Shown: piece by piece, positions 1-9,436 of the stretch | Layout: each line of letters starts with the position of its first letter | Numbering within the stretch: the first letter of the stretch is position 1 | NCBI RefSeq assembly: GCF_021390535.1 | Contig: NZ_JAJUXG010000001.1 | Location: forward strand, 620,001 to 684,000 | Origin: Dyadobacter sp. CY312 | Lineage (GTDB): Bacteria; Bacteroidota; Bacteroidia; Cytophagales; Spirosomataceae | Length of the DNA stretch: 64,000 nt | Direction: 5' to 3' | Made by a program: the position numbers and the translations under genes | The notes under the pieces: generated by a model | What the model was told of the DNA's origin: nothing | The model's database searches: none | Seen by the model: only the letters and a program-made list of their open reading frames with translations

Positions 1-1995
1 CATTCCATAACTGGCACGTATTTTTGCTATCGACACCTGTGGCAGGCTTTCAAAGAAAGCTTCATCCGACATAATCCAACCTGCAGAAACCGCAGGAAAA
101 GTACCCCACAGATTGTCAGCACCGAACCGGGATGAGCCGTCAGCACGCATGGAGGCTGTAAAAAGGTACTTACCCTTAAAGTTATACGATAAGCGAGAAA
201 GATAGGAAGTAAGCGACCATGCGTTAATTGCATTTATTGTACCCGGGCGATTAATATTTAGAGCTCCCTGGATGGTTGGTAATCGGTCATCGGTATAAGT
301 ATTGGCATTAATTGTTTCAAATTCCTGGCGATAACGCTGTTGCGTAAAACCTGCCAGCAACTCGAAATTATGATCTCCAAAACTCCTTGTGTAAGTAGCC
401 AGGTTTTCGTTTAGCCAACCACTGTTTACTAAACTCTGACGGGTTGTTGCGGCAGTCGTTGGAACTGCAACGTTGATGGAACTAGTTGCAGTAGACGGGT
501 TAAAAAAGAAGAACTTATTGGTTTCATACTCAATATTCAGGGTAGTTTTAAGCGTAAGACCTTTGATCGGACTAATCACCAAATAAGTGTTACCTAACAG
601 TTTAGTATTCCTATTCTCGTTGACGAGTTCATTGGCAGCACGAACCCAGTTTGGATACTTGAAAATATTACCTGTACTGCTCGGAAATTCATTAAACTTC
701 GTCAAATCACCATTTGCATCACGAATGGGCATTACCGGCCAGGTATGCAACGCATTGAAAAGAATACCTGTTCCTCTATCTCCATCCGTTCTTGGTGTAT
801 TGTCATACACGTACTGTGGCGCAATGTTGATACCAACTTTTACATATTTATTAATATCATACTCCGTGTTCAAACGAAGCGAATAGCGTTTGTAGTTGTT
901 ATTGATTACCACTCCATCCTGATTTAGAACCCCTGCAATCAGTGACGTTTTCAGATTCTCCTTGTTAGAGGTAATCGTAAGGTTGTGACTTTGGATAGGA
1001 GCAGTTCTTAGCAACGCACCATACCAGTCATTATCCTTACCAGCATAATCTGAAGGATTTTTAAACTCTTCCGGAACCGCTTGGTTCATGTCCTCGTAAT
1101 ACTCTTTTTTGAATTGAGCAAACTCTTCCGCATTCAACATCTCTACCCTACCCTTTTTTGGAACCTTTTGGAAACCGTAATAAGAGTTCAGGCTCACATT
1201 CGTTTCACCAGGTTTTCCTTTTTTCGTGGTAATAAGTACTACCCCGTTCGCAGCTCGGGATCCATACAGAGAGGTAGACGCAGCATCTTTAAGAATTGTG
1301 ATGTCCTCGATTTCATCAGGATTTAAGGCTCCGATGTTCCCGGTAATCGGAAATCCATCAATAACGTACAAAGGATCACTACCTGCAGAAACAGATACCT
1401 GACCACGTATACGTACAGACATACCCTGCCCTGGCTTACCAGTTGCCTGATTGATCTGCACTCCCGCCAAACGTCCCTGTAATTTTTGAGTTACCTGCGT
1501 AACCGGCAAATCCTTGATATCCGCTGCGCCAACCGTCTGCACTGAACCAGTGACTTCCTTTTTTAGCTGGCTACCATACCCAACAACAACAACCTCACTA
1601 AGTGCTTTTGAATCTGTTACGAGTTTAACATCAACGTTTGAACGGCTACCTAGCAGTATTTCTTGGGAGATGTATCCAACAGAAGAAAAAATAAGGGTTG
1701 CACCAGCATCAGGTACAGATATAGAATAAGCGCCGTCTACCGAAGAGACTGTTCCGGTGGTAGTACCCTTCACAACGATACTAACGCCTGGTATGCCATC
1801 CCCATTTTCGTCAGTTAGTTTTCCGGTTACAGTTCTGTCTGCTTTAATATTAGATTCTAAATAATAAATCGATTTAGCACTAGCGCTGTTATAAACAGAA
1901 GCACTTAAAGCCAGAGCGGTCATCAGAGCGATCCACCCGCTTTTTCCAGTCCTGCTTTTCGCCTCAATGGAGGATAATTGTCCAGATTTAATCAT
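1..1995 (-). CDS. SusC/RagA-family TonB-linked outer-membrane receptor (3' end outside window)
   Basis: Outer-membrane active transporter of the SusC type, which normally works with a SusD lipoprotein to import glycans or peptides using TonB energy. The 665 codons present begin with a signal peptide (about residues 1-40), followed by a CarboxypepD_reg-like domain (about 54-112), the conserved EVVVVGYG segment near 134, and a plug domain with VRIRG and DPLYVIDGFP. The SusC signature DAASTSLYGSRAANGV comes next, then the start of the beta-barrel. Family members are usually about 1000-1100 residues, so roughly the last third lies beyond base 1. A SusD gene would be expected there but cannot be seen. 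The ATG at 1995 is the first one placing a signal peptide in front. The substrate cannot be read from the sequence. Confidence 0.93.
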   Translation of the reverse strand, partial: MIKSGQLSSIEAKSRTGKSGWIALMTALALSASVYNSASAKSIYYLESNIKADRTVTGKLTDENGDGIPGVSIVVKGTTTGTVSSVDGAYSISVPDAGATLIFSSVGYISQEILLGSRSNVDVKLVTDSKALSEVVVVGYGSQLKKEVTGSVQTVGAADIKDLPVTQVTQKLQGRLAGVQINQATGKPGQGMSVRIRGQVSVSAGSDPLYVIDGFPITGNIGALNPDEIEDITILKDAASTSLYGSRAANGVVLITTKKGKPGETNVSLNSYYGFQKVPKKGRVEMLNAEEFAQFKKEYYEDMNQAVPEEFKNPSDYAGKDNDWYGALLRTAPIQSHNLTITSNKENLKTSLIAGVLNQDGVVINNNYKRYSLRLNTEYDINKYVKVGINIAPQYVYDNTPRTDGDRGTGILFNALHTWPVMPIRDANGDLTKFNEFPSSTGNIFKYPNWVRAANELVNENRNTKLLGNTYLVISPIKGLTLKTTLNIEYETNKFFFFNPSTATSSINVAVPTTAATTRQSLVNSGWLNENLATYTRSFGDHNFELLAGFTQQRYRQEFETINANTYTDDRLPTIQGALNINRPGTINAINAWSLTSYLSRLSYNFKGKYLFTASMRADGSSRFGADNLWGTFPAVSAGWIMSDEAFFESLPQVSIAKIRASYGM

Positions 1996-2147
1996 AGTTT
2001 TTTCGAGGTTTAGTATAATTGAGATTAACTTTTGAATTTGTTCCCCCGTTTCGACGGGGCTATGAGAAAGTTCAAATTTTACATAGGCGTTGATTTAGCG
2101 TAAAAGATTTAAATAAAGGTTTAGGAATAATTTTTATCTGTATAATG

Positions 2148-2202
2148 CAAATATCCTTCGGACACAATATGCTATTGAAGTGAAGCGGTGAAAGGATATT
2201 TG
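2148..2202. repeat. 11-bp perfect inverted repeat in the SusC upstream region
   Basis: CAAATATCCTT at 2148-2158 is matched by its reverse complement at 2192-2202, with a 33-base spacer. It lies about 150-210 bases upstream of the SusC ATG. It could be a regulator site or a leader hairpin; the sequence alone does not decide. Confidence 0.45.
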
Positions 2203-2366
2203 TGCAAATTCCAGGTGTTCTATATCGGTGACCTATATGGAACAGGCCTTACAGGGAAATACAAGAAGCTTTGATTACAGAACTGAATATCTCTCATAAG
2301 TGACAACTCTGTTTCTAGAATATAATTTTACCTTTTATTAATTATACAGCAATAGTATGGCTAATA

Positions 2367-2398
2367 AAAAACCGGACTATCCTGCTCTGTCCGGTTTT
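2367..2398. terminator. terminator-like hairpin
   Basis: A perfect 10-bp stem (AAAACCGGAC 2367-2376, GTCCGGTTTT 2389-2398) with a 12-base loop, flanked by A and T runs on both sides so it could act in either direction. No gene ends directly on it; it may be a backup to the terminator at 2493-2532. Confidence 0.5.
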
Positions 2399-2492
2399 GT
2401 CAAAATATTTATTAATCAAGATTCTTTTTAATAAAATAAATATTTATAGTTTGATGTATTTGAATAATATAAATTATAGCTGTATATGCACA

Positions 2493-2532
2493 AAAAAAAT
2501 CCCGGCAACAAAAGCTTGTCCGGGATTTTTTT
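2493..2532 (-). terminator. rho-independent terminator of the DUF1501 gene
   Basis: Perfect 13-bp inverted repeat, AAAAAAATCCCGG (2493-2505) against CCGGGATTTTTTT (2520-2532). It starts about 15 bases beyond the DUF1501 stop codon and ends in a U-run when read on the minus strand. Confidence 0.82.
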
Positions 2533-2546
2533 AAAATAGAGTTATG

Positions 2547-3977
2547 CTAGGAAAGCAGCTCCATCACTGGCTTGCCTTTTCCATCAGGAGTTGTGTAAAA
2601 AGGTCGTTTTTCAACTTCGTATTGGGTATCCTCCGGTATACCCAGAGCGTGGTAAATTGTCTGGTGAACCTGGTCTATTTTAATAGGATTTTCTATGGTT
2701 TTACAAGGTCGCTCATCAGCAGTTTTTCCGTAAACAAATCCTTTTTTAATTCCTCCACCGAACATCAGCATCGAACATCCATCGGTGAAATGGCGGTGCA
2801 TACCGTAGAATTTCATATCCGATAAAATATCCGGTTGGGCGACCTGTTCCAGCACTTTTGCATCCGGTCGGCCTTCCACCATCATATCCCGGCTGAACTC
2901 GCTTGCCAAAACCACCATGGTTCTGTCAAGCATTCCCTGTTTATCCAGATCTTTAATCAGCTGTGCAATCGGTCCGTCAATTTGCTTCTTCATTTCAACC
3001 AATCTGGTATTGCCGTTCTCATGCGTATCCCACCCTTTGAAGGGTTCGTATTCGGTAGTAACGCTGATGAAGCGCGCTCCTTGCTCAGTCAGCCGTCGTG
3101 CAAGCAGGCAGCCCAGCCCGAACTTACCAGTATTGTAAATGTCATAACTTGCCTTTGGCTCGGTACTTAAATCGAAGGCTTTCGATTCTGGGGAATTCAG
3201 CAATGCATACGCCTGCTCCATGGAACGTTTGAGCGACTCACGCTGATAATCGCTGCCAAATTCTCCGACCGGACTGTTATTAATTAATTCGTTATAGAGT
3301 TGATTTCTTCTCTCAAAACGTTTGGCATCCATGCCCACCGGCGGTCTCACACTATCCAATCCCTGACTTGGATCGGGTATAAAAAAAGGTCCGAATTCGT
3401 TACCAAGAAACCCGGCAGTATGAAACGCTTTCAGCTCCTCAGCCTCGCCTACTGTGAAGCGCTGGCCAATGTCTATGAAGGCAGGAATCACAGGATTTTT
3501 CGGTCCAAGTTCCTTCGCAATCCAGGAGCCTAGATGAGGCGCAGCGACGGTTTGAGGCGGTTCATAACAGGTATGCCAATGGTACTGATGACGCGAATGC
3601 AGGATGTGCCCCATGTCCGCCGCAACGTATGAGCGGATGAGTGTCCCCTTATCCATCACCCCTCCTATGGATTGCAGACCGTCTGAAAAGTGGATTCCAT
3701 CAAGCACAGTTGGCATGGATTTGAATGTACTCAAAACGCGATTCCCTTCCATTCCTTTCTCAAAGGGAGTGAAACGTTTTGGATCAAAAGTTTCTGTATG
3801 AGCCATTCCACCAGCCATCCAAAGCAGGATCACGGTGTCTGCACTTGAAGAAGATCCAGCCTTACAGCTCGACAAAATATTTGACAATGGAGCACCTGCC
3901 GCCAGGGCAGCCATAGTAGCAGCACTGGCTTTTTGCAAAAACTCCCTCCTATTCCATCTTGTTGTCATATCAGCCAA
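2547..3977 (-). CDS. DUF1501 family protein with Tat-type signal
   Basis: A 476-residue exported protein of the DUF1501 family, which has an alkaline-phosphatase/sulfatase-like fold and no settled biochemical role. The N-terminus carries a twin-arginine motif (NRREFLQ, residues 9-15) and an Ala-rich hydrophobic stretch. A lipobox-like LSSC follows near residue 38, suggesting Tat export followed by lipid anchoring. The segments VILLWMAGGMAHTETFDPK and VVLASEFSR are typical of the family. The gene lies downstream of and on the same strand as a DUF1549/DUF1553 cytochrome gene, the usual partner in Planctomycetes and Bacteroidetes. About 200 AT-rich bases separate them, so co-transcription is plausible but not shown. 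Confidence 0.88.
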   Translation of the reverse strand: MADMTTRWNRREFLQKASAATMAALAAGAPLSNILSSCKAGSSSSADTVILLWMAGGMAHTETFDPKRFTPFEKGMEGNRVLSTFKSMPTVLDGIHFSDGLQSIGGVMDKGTLIRSYVAADMGHILHSRHQYHWHTCYEPPQTVAAPHLGSWIAKELGPKNPVIPAFIDIGQRFTVGEAEELKAFHTAGFLGNEFGPFFIPDPSQGLDSVRPPVGMDAKRFERRNQLYNELINNSPVGEFGSDYQRESLKRSMEQAYALLNSPESKAFDLSTEPKASYDIYNTGKFGLGCLLARRLTEQGARFISVTTEYEPFKGWDTHENGNTRLVEMKKQIDGPIAQLIKDLDKQGMLDRTMVVLASEFSRDMMVEGRPDAKVLEQVAQPDILSDMKFYGMHRHFTDGCSMLMFGGGIKKGFVYGKTADERPCKTIENPIKIDQVHQTIYHALGIPEDTQYEVEKRPFYTTPDGKGKPVMELLS

Positions 3978-4177
3978 AACTTAAACTTTTAAAAATCAGT
4001 TACTTACAAATCACTTTATATATTAACTATACATTTAATATGTATATTATTATTAATACTTTTAATATTTTAAATACATATTAAACAATCTATTTGTAAC
4101 AAGAAATAATACTTACTATAATTATCATTAGTCTAAAACTTATAAAATTTTAAATACTAATTAAAAGTATAATATGG

Positions 4178-6535
4178 TTAATAAATAAGCTGAAATTCCG
4201 GTATGAGGGCAAGTGCCCAAACCAGATCCTGGATACCCTCTTCATCGGGTTTACTACCCAAAATTTTCCGGGCAGTGGTAAGCTCTTTGAGTAAAGGATT
4301 TCGACCAAGTGCGTTTCTATAAAGGGCAGTAACAAGAGAATCGGAGGTAGGATATTTAGCCTTCCATTCTTTTGCGCCTCGCTTCAATGTCTGTGTAAAT
4401 TTATCTCCGTTGGTCAATTCCAACGCCTGCAAAAGATTGGCTTGCGAGGTTCGGCTGGTGCTCACAGTTTCTCTGTTTGGCCGACCAAGTGCGGTGAGAA
4501 AAGGATCATTTTTAACCAATGCCGCACGTGCGAAAGGAAGCTTTGTATTTACGCGTTCCGGAAGTAATTTGGATACAATTGATGTATCTCCGTATATCGG
4601 ATTGAAGGACAAACTGATGGCATCGGCAAATTGCTCGGCTGTTAATCTACGGCGTACCATGCCCGTAAATTTATAAGTGCTTGCCATGATATCTTCAGCT
4701 TCTTTTACAGAGGTTGAAGGAAGCTGATAGGTTTTGGAAGTAACAATCGTGTAGATGAGTTTTTTCATATCATATCCATTTGCTACAAAATCCGCAGCAA
4801 GCCAATCAAGCAAATCCTGACTCCAAGGCATATTGTCCATCATATCAACAGGCTCAACAATTCCACGTCCCAGTAACTGCGCCCATATCCTGTTCACTAC
4901 CGTTCGGTATAGTCGCCCATCCTTCGGCTGCACCAGTAGGTCCGCCAGTTGTCGCAACCGTTTCTCAGTACTTTCATTAATGCTTATTTCCCCAAGTTCC
5001 GGAAACAGATTTCTGGTACCAGCGATTTTTCCTGTCGGTTTGTCACATCGATTTATTTCCAGAAGCGTATCAGCAAAGATGTTTGCAAAAGCGTAGGCAT
5101 CTTCCAGTTTCCAGTCACTAATGAAGCTATCATGACAAGAAGCGCATTTCAAATTGAGGCCCAGCAGAACCTGAGACACATTTTGAGCCGCCTGCATTTC
5201 GGTTCTCTGACTACTGTTTATCGTTCCCCTCCATTTGATCCCTTTGATAAAACCCTCAGAACCTTTAACCGGACTAATCAATTCTCTGACGAATCCATTG
5301 TATGGTTTGTTTGTCTCCAAAGCTGTATAGAGCCATTTCGTGATATCAAATCTTCCACCAGTGATGTAACCCGTTCCGGAATAATCATTTCTGAGTGCAT
5401 CATTCCAAAACGATAACCAATGTTGTGCGTAGTCATCATTACGACTCAGTAGTTCTTTGGCGAGCAATTCACGCTTGTCAGGACGGCCGTCGGCAGCGAA
5501 GGCTTCAACCCTTTCTGGTGCAGGGAGCAATCCGACAATATCCAGATAAACCCGGCGTATGTAAGTTCGGTCGTCAACAACCGGTTTCCACGTAATCTGA
5601 TTCTTTTGAAAATATACATTCACAAATCTGTCTACCGGAAGAATAATATCTCCACTCGCATTGGGAATTACAGGCATGCGGGGTTCCAACGCCGCAACTC
5701 TATATATGCTCTTTTCTTTACCATCAGGCCATTTCGCACCTTTTTCAATCCAGAATTTAAGCACATTAACTTCCTTTTCAGTCAATCTCTTTCCCTTAGT
5801 CGGCATGGCTTCCTTATGCCCTTTTGGTAACGATATGCGTCTGATAAGCTCACTTTTATCCGGATGATCGGGTACCACAACCACTCCATTTTCTCCACCT
5901 TTCATAATTGCCTCCTTGCTATCAAGCCGAAGATCACCTTTCATCTTGGCTTCTCCGTGACAACTGTAACAGTTGTGAGCCAGAATAGTCCTAACCTCCA
6001 CATTCAGATCCTGCAATTGCTGATCATTTAATGCACCGGCATTGGTAAGTACAAAATCTGCATCCTGCGCGTCAGGAGATAATTTTGAATCTGATGAGGG
6101 CAAAACACTTGTCAAATAATCGTCGCCATGTGTAAGCATCGCTCCATAATGTCCTGCAAACGATACTCCAAATACAGTTAAGAATAATGTTGACCGAAAA
6201 GCCGAAACATGCTTTCTTCCGATTAGATATGCACTAAGTACCGACAGTGCAGCGGTGGCCATTCCTGCCCAGCGGTGGATTTCCAGGTCATCGCCTCCAT
6301 AATCTCCCTCATTTGCCAGAAGCCAGCCAAAAGCCACGGCTATCAAAGCGCTTCCAGCACCGATCCAAACTAATATTTTGGTCGCCTCTTTAAGCTTGTC
6401 GGACTTGTTTTTCCAGTCAATAATTTCAAGGACAAGTGCTACCAATAATAAGCTTATTGGAAAATGGACCATCAATGGATGCAGTCTCCCCAGTAATTGC
6501 CAAAGCCAGAATGTTTCAGTTGATTGCAGTAACAC
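4178..6535 (-). CDS. DUF1549/DUF1553 protein with planctomycete-type cytochrome c domain and membrane N-terminus
   Basis: A 785-residue protein. Residues 1-130 contain about four hydrophobic segments of a DUF2231-like membrane region (HPLMVHFPISLLL near the start). A c-type cytochrome haem motif CYSCH is at 189-193, in the context seen in planctomycete cytochrome domains (GEAKMKGDLRLDS after it). DUF1549 follows from about residue 300 and includes a second haem-type motif CASCH at 464-468. DUF1553 occupies about 530-780. Family knowledge: such genes sit next to DUF1501 genes and are thought to form exported redox or hydrolytic systems of unknown substrate. Here the DUF1501 partner is next downstream. 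The start chosen places the first membrane segment at the N-terminus; a slightly different start is possible. Confidence 0.87.
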   Translation of the reverse strand: MLLQSTETFWLWQLLGRLHPLMVHFPISLLLVALVLEIIDWKNKSDKLKEATKILVWIGAGSALIAVAFGWLLANEGDYGGDDLEIHRWAGMATAALSVLSAYLIGRKHVSAFRSTLFLTVFGVSFAGHYGAMLTHGDDYLTSVLPSSDSKLSPDAQDADFVLTNAGALNDQQLQDLNVEVRTILAHNCYSCHGEAKMKGDLRLDSKEAIMKGGENGVVVVPDHPDKSELIRRISLPKGHKEAMPTKGKRLTEKEVNVLKFWIEKGAKWPDGKEKSIYRVAALEPRMPVIPNASGDIILPVDRFVNVYFQKNQITWKPVVDDRTYIRRVYLDIVGLLPAPERVEAFAADGRPDKRELLAKELLSRNDDYAQHWLSFWNDALRNDYSGTGYITGGRFDITKWLYTALETNKPYNGFVRELISPVKGSEGFIKGIKWRGTINSSQRTEMQAAQNVSQVLLGLNLKCASCHDSFISDWKLEDAYAFANIFADTLLEINRCDKPTGKIAGTRNLFPELGEISINESTEKRLRQLADLLVQPKDGRLYRTVVNRIWAQLLGRGIVEPVDMMDNMPWSQDLLDWLAADFVANGYDMKKLIYTIVTSKTYQLPSTSVKEAEDIMASTYKFTGMVRRRLTAEQFADAISLSFNPIYGDTSIVSKLLPERVNTKLPFARAALVKNDPFLTALGRPNRETVSTSRTSQANLLQALELTNGDKFTQTLKRGAKEWKAKYPTSDSLVTALYRNALGRNPLLKELTTARKILGSKPDEEGIQDLVWALALIPEFQLIY

Positions 6536-6879
6536 GGTTGAGAGTGGTGAGTAGGTTTATGTTCATCAATTCGTTGCTGGAGGGCCTAATCCATATCTTG
6601 CCAAGCCACAATTCCTCCGATTATACTTCTATAAGCCCAATCCCCCTGTCGGTATACTTCCTTAATAACTGTGGAATGAGCCACGAGCATGGTTAGTGCG
6701 ATACATTAACATTACTGGTGTTGAAGCAAACGATCATTTCATAGTAGCTCGATCTACTTTTGAAAGCAGGTATAACTACCATATTCTCAATAAATTAAAA
6801 TGAACAAAATTAATATAGTAATACAAATTATTATAAATTTACAATACCTAGGAAATAATAATTTCTGGTATATCAACGT
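6536..6879. other. intergenic region between divergent genes
   Basis: About 340 bases between the divergent starts of the cytochrome/DUF1553 gene and the type B T9SS protein gene. The last 100 bases are AT-rich. I see no RNA gene, strong hairpin or full Bacteroidetes promoter here, although both flanking promoters should lie within it. Confidence 0.5.
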
Positions 6880-8766
6880 ATGAAAAAACTTTTAATGTAT
6901 TGTCTTTTACTTATCACTTCCCCGGTTTTAAGTAATCACATCGTGGGTGGCGAGCTCAGAATGAACGGTTTGGGTAATAATCGTTTTGAAATATCCCTTA
7001 TACAATACTGGGACCAAAACAATTTAACTATTCCAGTCGGCAACAGTGGTGGCAATAGAGATCCCTCAGCAACATTATACATCTACAACAAACGCACCCG
7101 TGCCCTCATGGAACAGGTTACGGTGGACCTCACATCAAGCTCCAACATTGAATATCAAAATAAGGCTTGTGCGACATATAGGTCACTGAATACGGTGGTG
7201 GGAGTCTATCATGGAACTGTTGTATTGAGTCCACAAAAATACAATGAGCCAGATGGCTACTATCTTGTATGGGAACGCTGTTGTCGTAATTCGGATATCA
7301 ACAATATTATGGAGCCAGGTTCGAGCGGGATGGTATTTTATCTGGAATTCCCGCCGGTTATAACCAACAACTCATCTCCCGAATTTACGTTGCCAAATGG
7401 CCAATATATTTGTAACAAGAAAAACTTCACAATGAACATGTCCGCTACCGATGCCGATGGGGATCAGCTTAGGTATTCGCTCACCACACCATTACGAGGA
7501 CATACAAATACGCGACAACCCAATGGCAATAGCTCCACGAAAAGTGATTATCCGTCTGTGGAATGGACTCCCGGTACATCTCTTGCAAATGTAATTCCGG
7601 GGAGCAGTCCTCTTAGCATCGATCAAAACGGTATGCTTAGAGTAAATTCAGATTACATAGGGCTATATGTTTTTGCCATTCAATGCGAAGAATTCAAAAA
7701 CGGCAAACGTATTGGTGTAGTGAGACGGGACTTTCAATTGCTTGTTATTGACTGCACCGATGATGCCCCCGAACCTCCAATTATAATGCAGGAAAACAAA
7801 TCTGTTACCGAAGTAAGTATTTGCCCTGGAACAACAACGACGCTCGAAACTTCTGTTGATCCAGACTGGTATTATCAATGGCAACTAAACGGCCTAAACA
7901 TCCCAGGAGCAACACATGCTACCATTGCAGTTACTGACACCGGCTCCTACACAGTCATTAAGAGCTATAGTAAAAAGTGCACCCGTGATACAACTTCGGC
8001 GGCCATCCGCGTGTACATTAGTGCACTTCCGGAAATTTCTATATCAACAGCAAAAGATATTCTGTGTACAGATGAAACCACTATTTTGACTGCAAATACC
8101 CCATTGAATACCAATGAATTAACGTATTCCTGGACGTTAAATAACAATTCCTTTGCAGGCAATACTCCATCTGTTAGCATCAATGAACCAGGACTTTATC
8201 AGCTGTTAGCTGAGAATAAAAATACGGGTTGTATAGGACATGATACACTAACTATACCATTGGAAAAAATTGTAATTAGTCTTCCCGACAGCCTGACGAT
8301 TATGAAGGGGACCGATGCTGAGCTAGTTCCAACCATAAATATTGATGATACCTATCTATCTTTTACCTGGACCTCATCAAACACGCTAACAGGCGATCCA
8401 CACACAAAGAATATTTCCGTGAGTCCACAAGAAAAAACTTACTACACAGTTACTGTCACATCGGTTAATGACTGCACTACAAAACGAGTGGTATTAGTGA
8501 AAGTACGTGATGTAATGCACATTCCATCAGCATTTTCACCCAACAACGATGGCATCAATGACACATTTGAAATCTTTAATTCCAAAGATCAAATTCAACA
8601 CATACGGATATATAACCGATGGGGACAGGTGATTTTCTCTTCACAAGGCTACAACCTACCCTGGAACGGAACCTTCAAGAACCAGCTCGTTCCGGCAGGA
8701 TCATACCCATATATCATTGAGGCTGACGCAACAAGCTACAAAGGTGAAATACTTGTATTGCGATAA
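6880..8766 (+). CDS. secreted protein with Ig-like domains and type B T9SS sorting domain (HIVGGEL family)
   Basis: A 628-residue secreted protein. It has a Sec signal peptide (residues 1-18), then the conserved opening HIVGGEL (20-26). A Cys-containing domain follows with GYYLVWERCCRN and FYLEFPP, then Asp/Gly-rich beta-sandwich repeats (TDADGDQLRYSL) and two Ig/PKD-like segments. From about residue 548 comes the gliding-motility-associated C-terminal domain (AFSPNNDGINDTFEIFN, IYNRWGQVIF), the type B signal for T9SS secretion. The order of the N-terminal motifs matches the gene at 43250-45457, so the two are paralogues. Probable fate is the cell surface or medium; ligand or function is unknown. 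It is convergent with the XRE gene, only 18 bases away. Confidence 0.88.
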   Translation: MKKLLMYCLLLITSPVLSNHIVGGELRMNGLGNNRFEISLIQYWDQNNLTIPVGNSGGNRDPSATLYIYNKRTRALMEQVTVDLTSSSNIEYQNKACATYRSLNTVVGVYHGTVVLSPQKYNEPDGYYLVWERCCRNSDINNIMEPGSSGMVFYLEFPPVITNNSSPEFTLPNGQYICNKKNFTMNMSATDADGDQLRYSLTTPLRGHTNTRQPNGNSSTKSDYPSVEWTPGTSLANVIPGSSPLSIDQNGMLRVNSDYIGLYVFAIQCEEFKNGKRIGVVRRDFQLLVIDCTDDAPEPPIIMQENKSVTEVSICPGTTTTLETSVDPDWYYQWQLNGLNIPGATHATIAVTDTGSYTVIKSYSKKCTRDTTSAAIRVYISALPEISISTAKDILCTDETTILTANTPLNTNELTYSWTLNNNSFAGNTPSVSINEPGLYQLLAENKNTGCIGHDTLTIPLEKIVISLPDSLTIMKGTDAELVPTINIDDTYLSFTWTSSNTLTGDPHTKNISVSPQEKTYYTVTVTSVNDCTTKRVVLVKVRDVMHIPSAFSPNNDGINDTFEIFNSKDQIQHIRIYNRWGQVIFSSQGYNLPWNGTFKNQLVPAGSYPYIIEADATSYKGEILVLR

Positions 8767-8784
8767 TGGCCATTACACAAGATT

Positions 8785-9228
8785 TTATCGAATTGCAGAT
8801 TTAAACTCTTCGAAGGTTCCATCCGAATAAAACATCATTACCTTCGTGACCGTCTTTTCTGTTGTGGGCTGTTGTTCTCTGCCTACGACACTTTCCTGTA
8901 CAACTGGTTCTGGCGTTTCATTTTTTGTGGTTGATTGTGGAGCAGCATTATTGACCTTTTTTTCGCTTGCTAAAGCAGGTTCTGGAACTGACTGATAAGA
9001 AGTTACAGCTTCCGAAACCATAGGCAATTCTTGCTCATCCAAAATCCAGTTTACTCCCAGTTCTGGAAATCTTTTAACTATTTTCTGCACAATGTCCAAA
9101 CTTGGCTTATTTCTTCCAGCCAAAATGTGCGACATACTAGAACGCTGTATTCCGATCTCATCTGCAAAGATTGAAGGCGAAATATTCTTCCCGTTCAATA
9201 TCAATTTAATTTTCTCACTCAGATCCAT
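8785..9228 (-). CDS. XRE-family helix-turn-helix protein
   Basis: A 147-residue putative DNA-binding regulator. Residues 1-65 form a Cro/C1-type HTH (SPSIFADEIGIQRSSMSHI, then GRNKPSLDIVQKI). A low-complexity Pro/Glu/Thr linker follows, and a short C-terminal segment (KVMMFYSDGTFEEFK) that may be a small interaction module. Single-domain XRE proteins of this shape are common in Cytophagales; the target is unknown. It stands alone on the minus strand between a convergent T9SS gene and dapD. A -7-like CAAACTTA (TAAGTTTG on the minus strand) lies at 9269-9276, without a good -33 element. Confidence 0.85.
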   Translation of the reverse strand: MDLSEKIKLILNGKNISPSIFADEIGIQRSSMSHILAGRNKPSLDIVQKIVKRFPELGVNWILDEQELPMVSEAVTSYQSVPEPALASEKKVNNAAPQSTTKNETPEPVVQESVVGREQQPTTEKTVTKVMMFYSDGTFEEFKSAIR

Positions 9229-9383
9229 TAGTATATTAAATCAACCCTGTTACAACCACAATAGTTGACAAACTTAGTAATTTATAATATTCAATAAAAA
9301 TAAACTAATGTAAATTATCAAAAGTATATCAATCTAAATTATTGATTTAACATTATACTTTAATACATTTAACATTGTACATC

Positions 9384-9413
9384 AAAAAAGCAGCGCCAAA
9401 ATGACGCTGCTTT
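9384..9413 (-). terminator. rho-independent terminator of dapD
   Basis: Stem AAAGCAGCG (9387-9395) with CGCTGCTTT (9405-9413) and a U-run on the minus strand, 23 bases beyond the dapD stop codon. Confidence 0.8.
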
Positions 9414-9436
9414 ACTTCATACGAAAATATATTAAA

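Larger units (their letters stand above)
1996..2546. other. intergenic region upstream of the SusC gene
   Basis: Non-coding stretch of about 550 bases between the divergently placed start of the SusC gene and the 3' end of the DUF1501 gene. It holds an 11-bp inverted repeat and two terminator-like hairpins, listed separately. I see no credible small gene, and no full TTG-N20-TAnnTTTG promoter for the SusC gene. Confidence 0.6.

Noticed and set aside
4949-5416. A 155-codon open frame on the plus strand inside the cytochrome/DUF1553 gene
   Set aside because: The opposite strand encodes a clear DUF1549 protein with haem motifs; the plus-strand product has no recognisable features.
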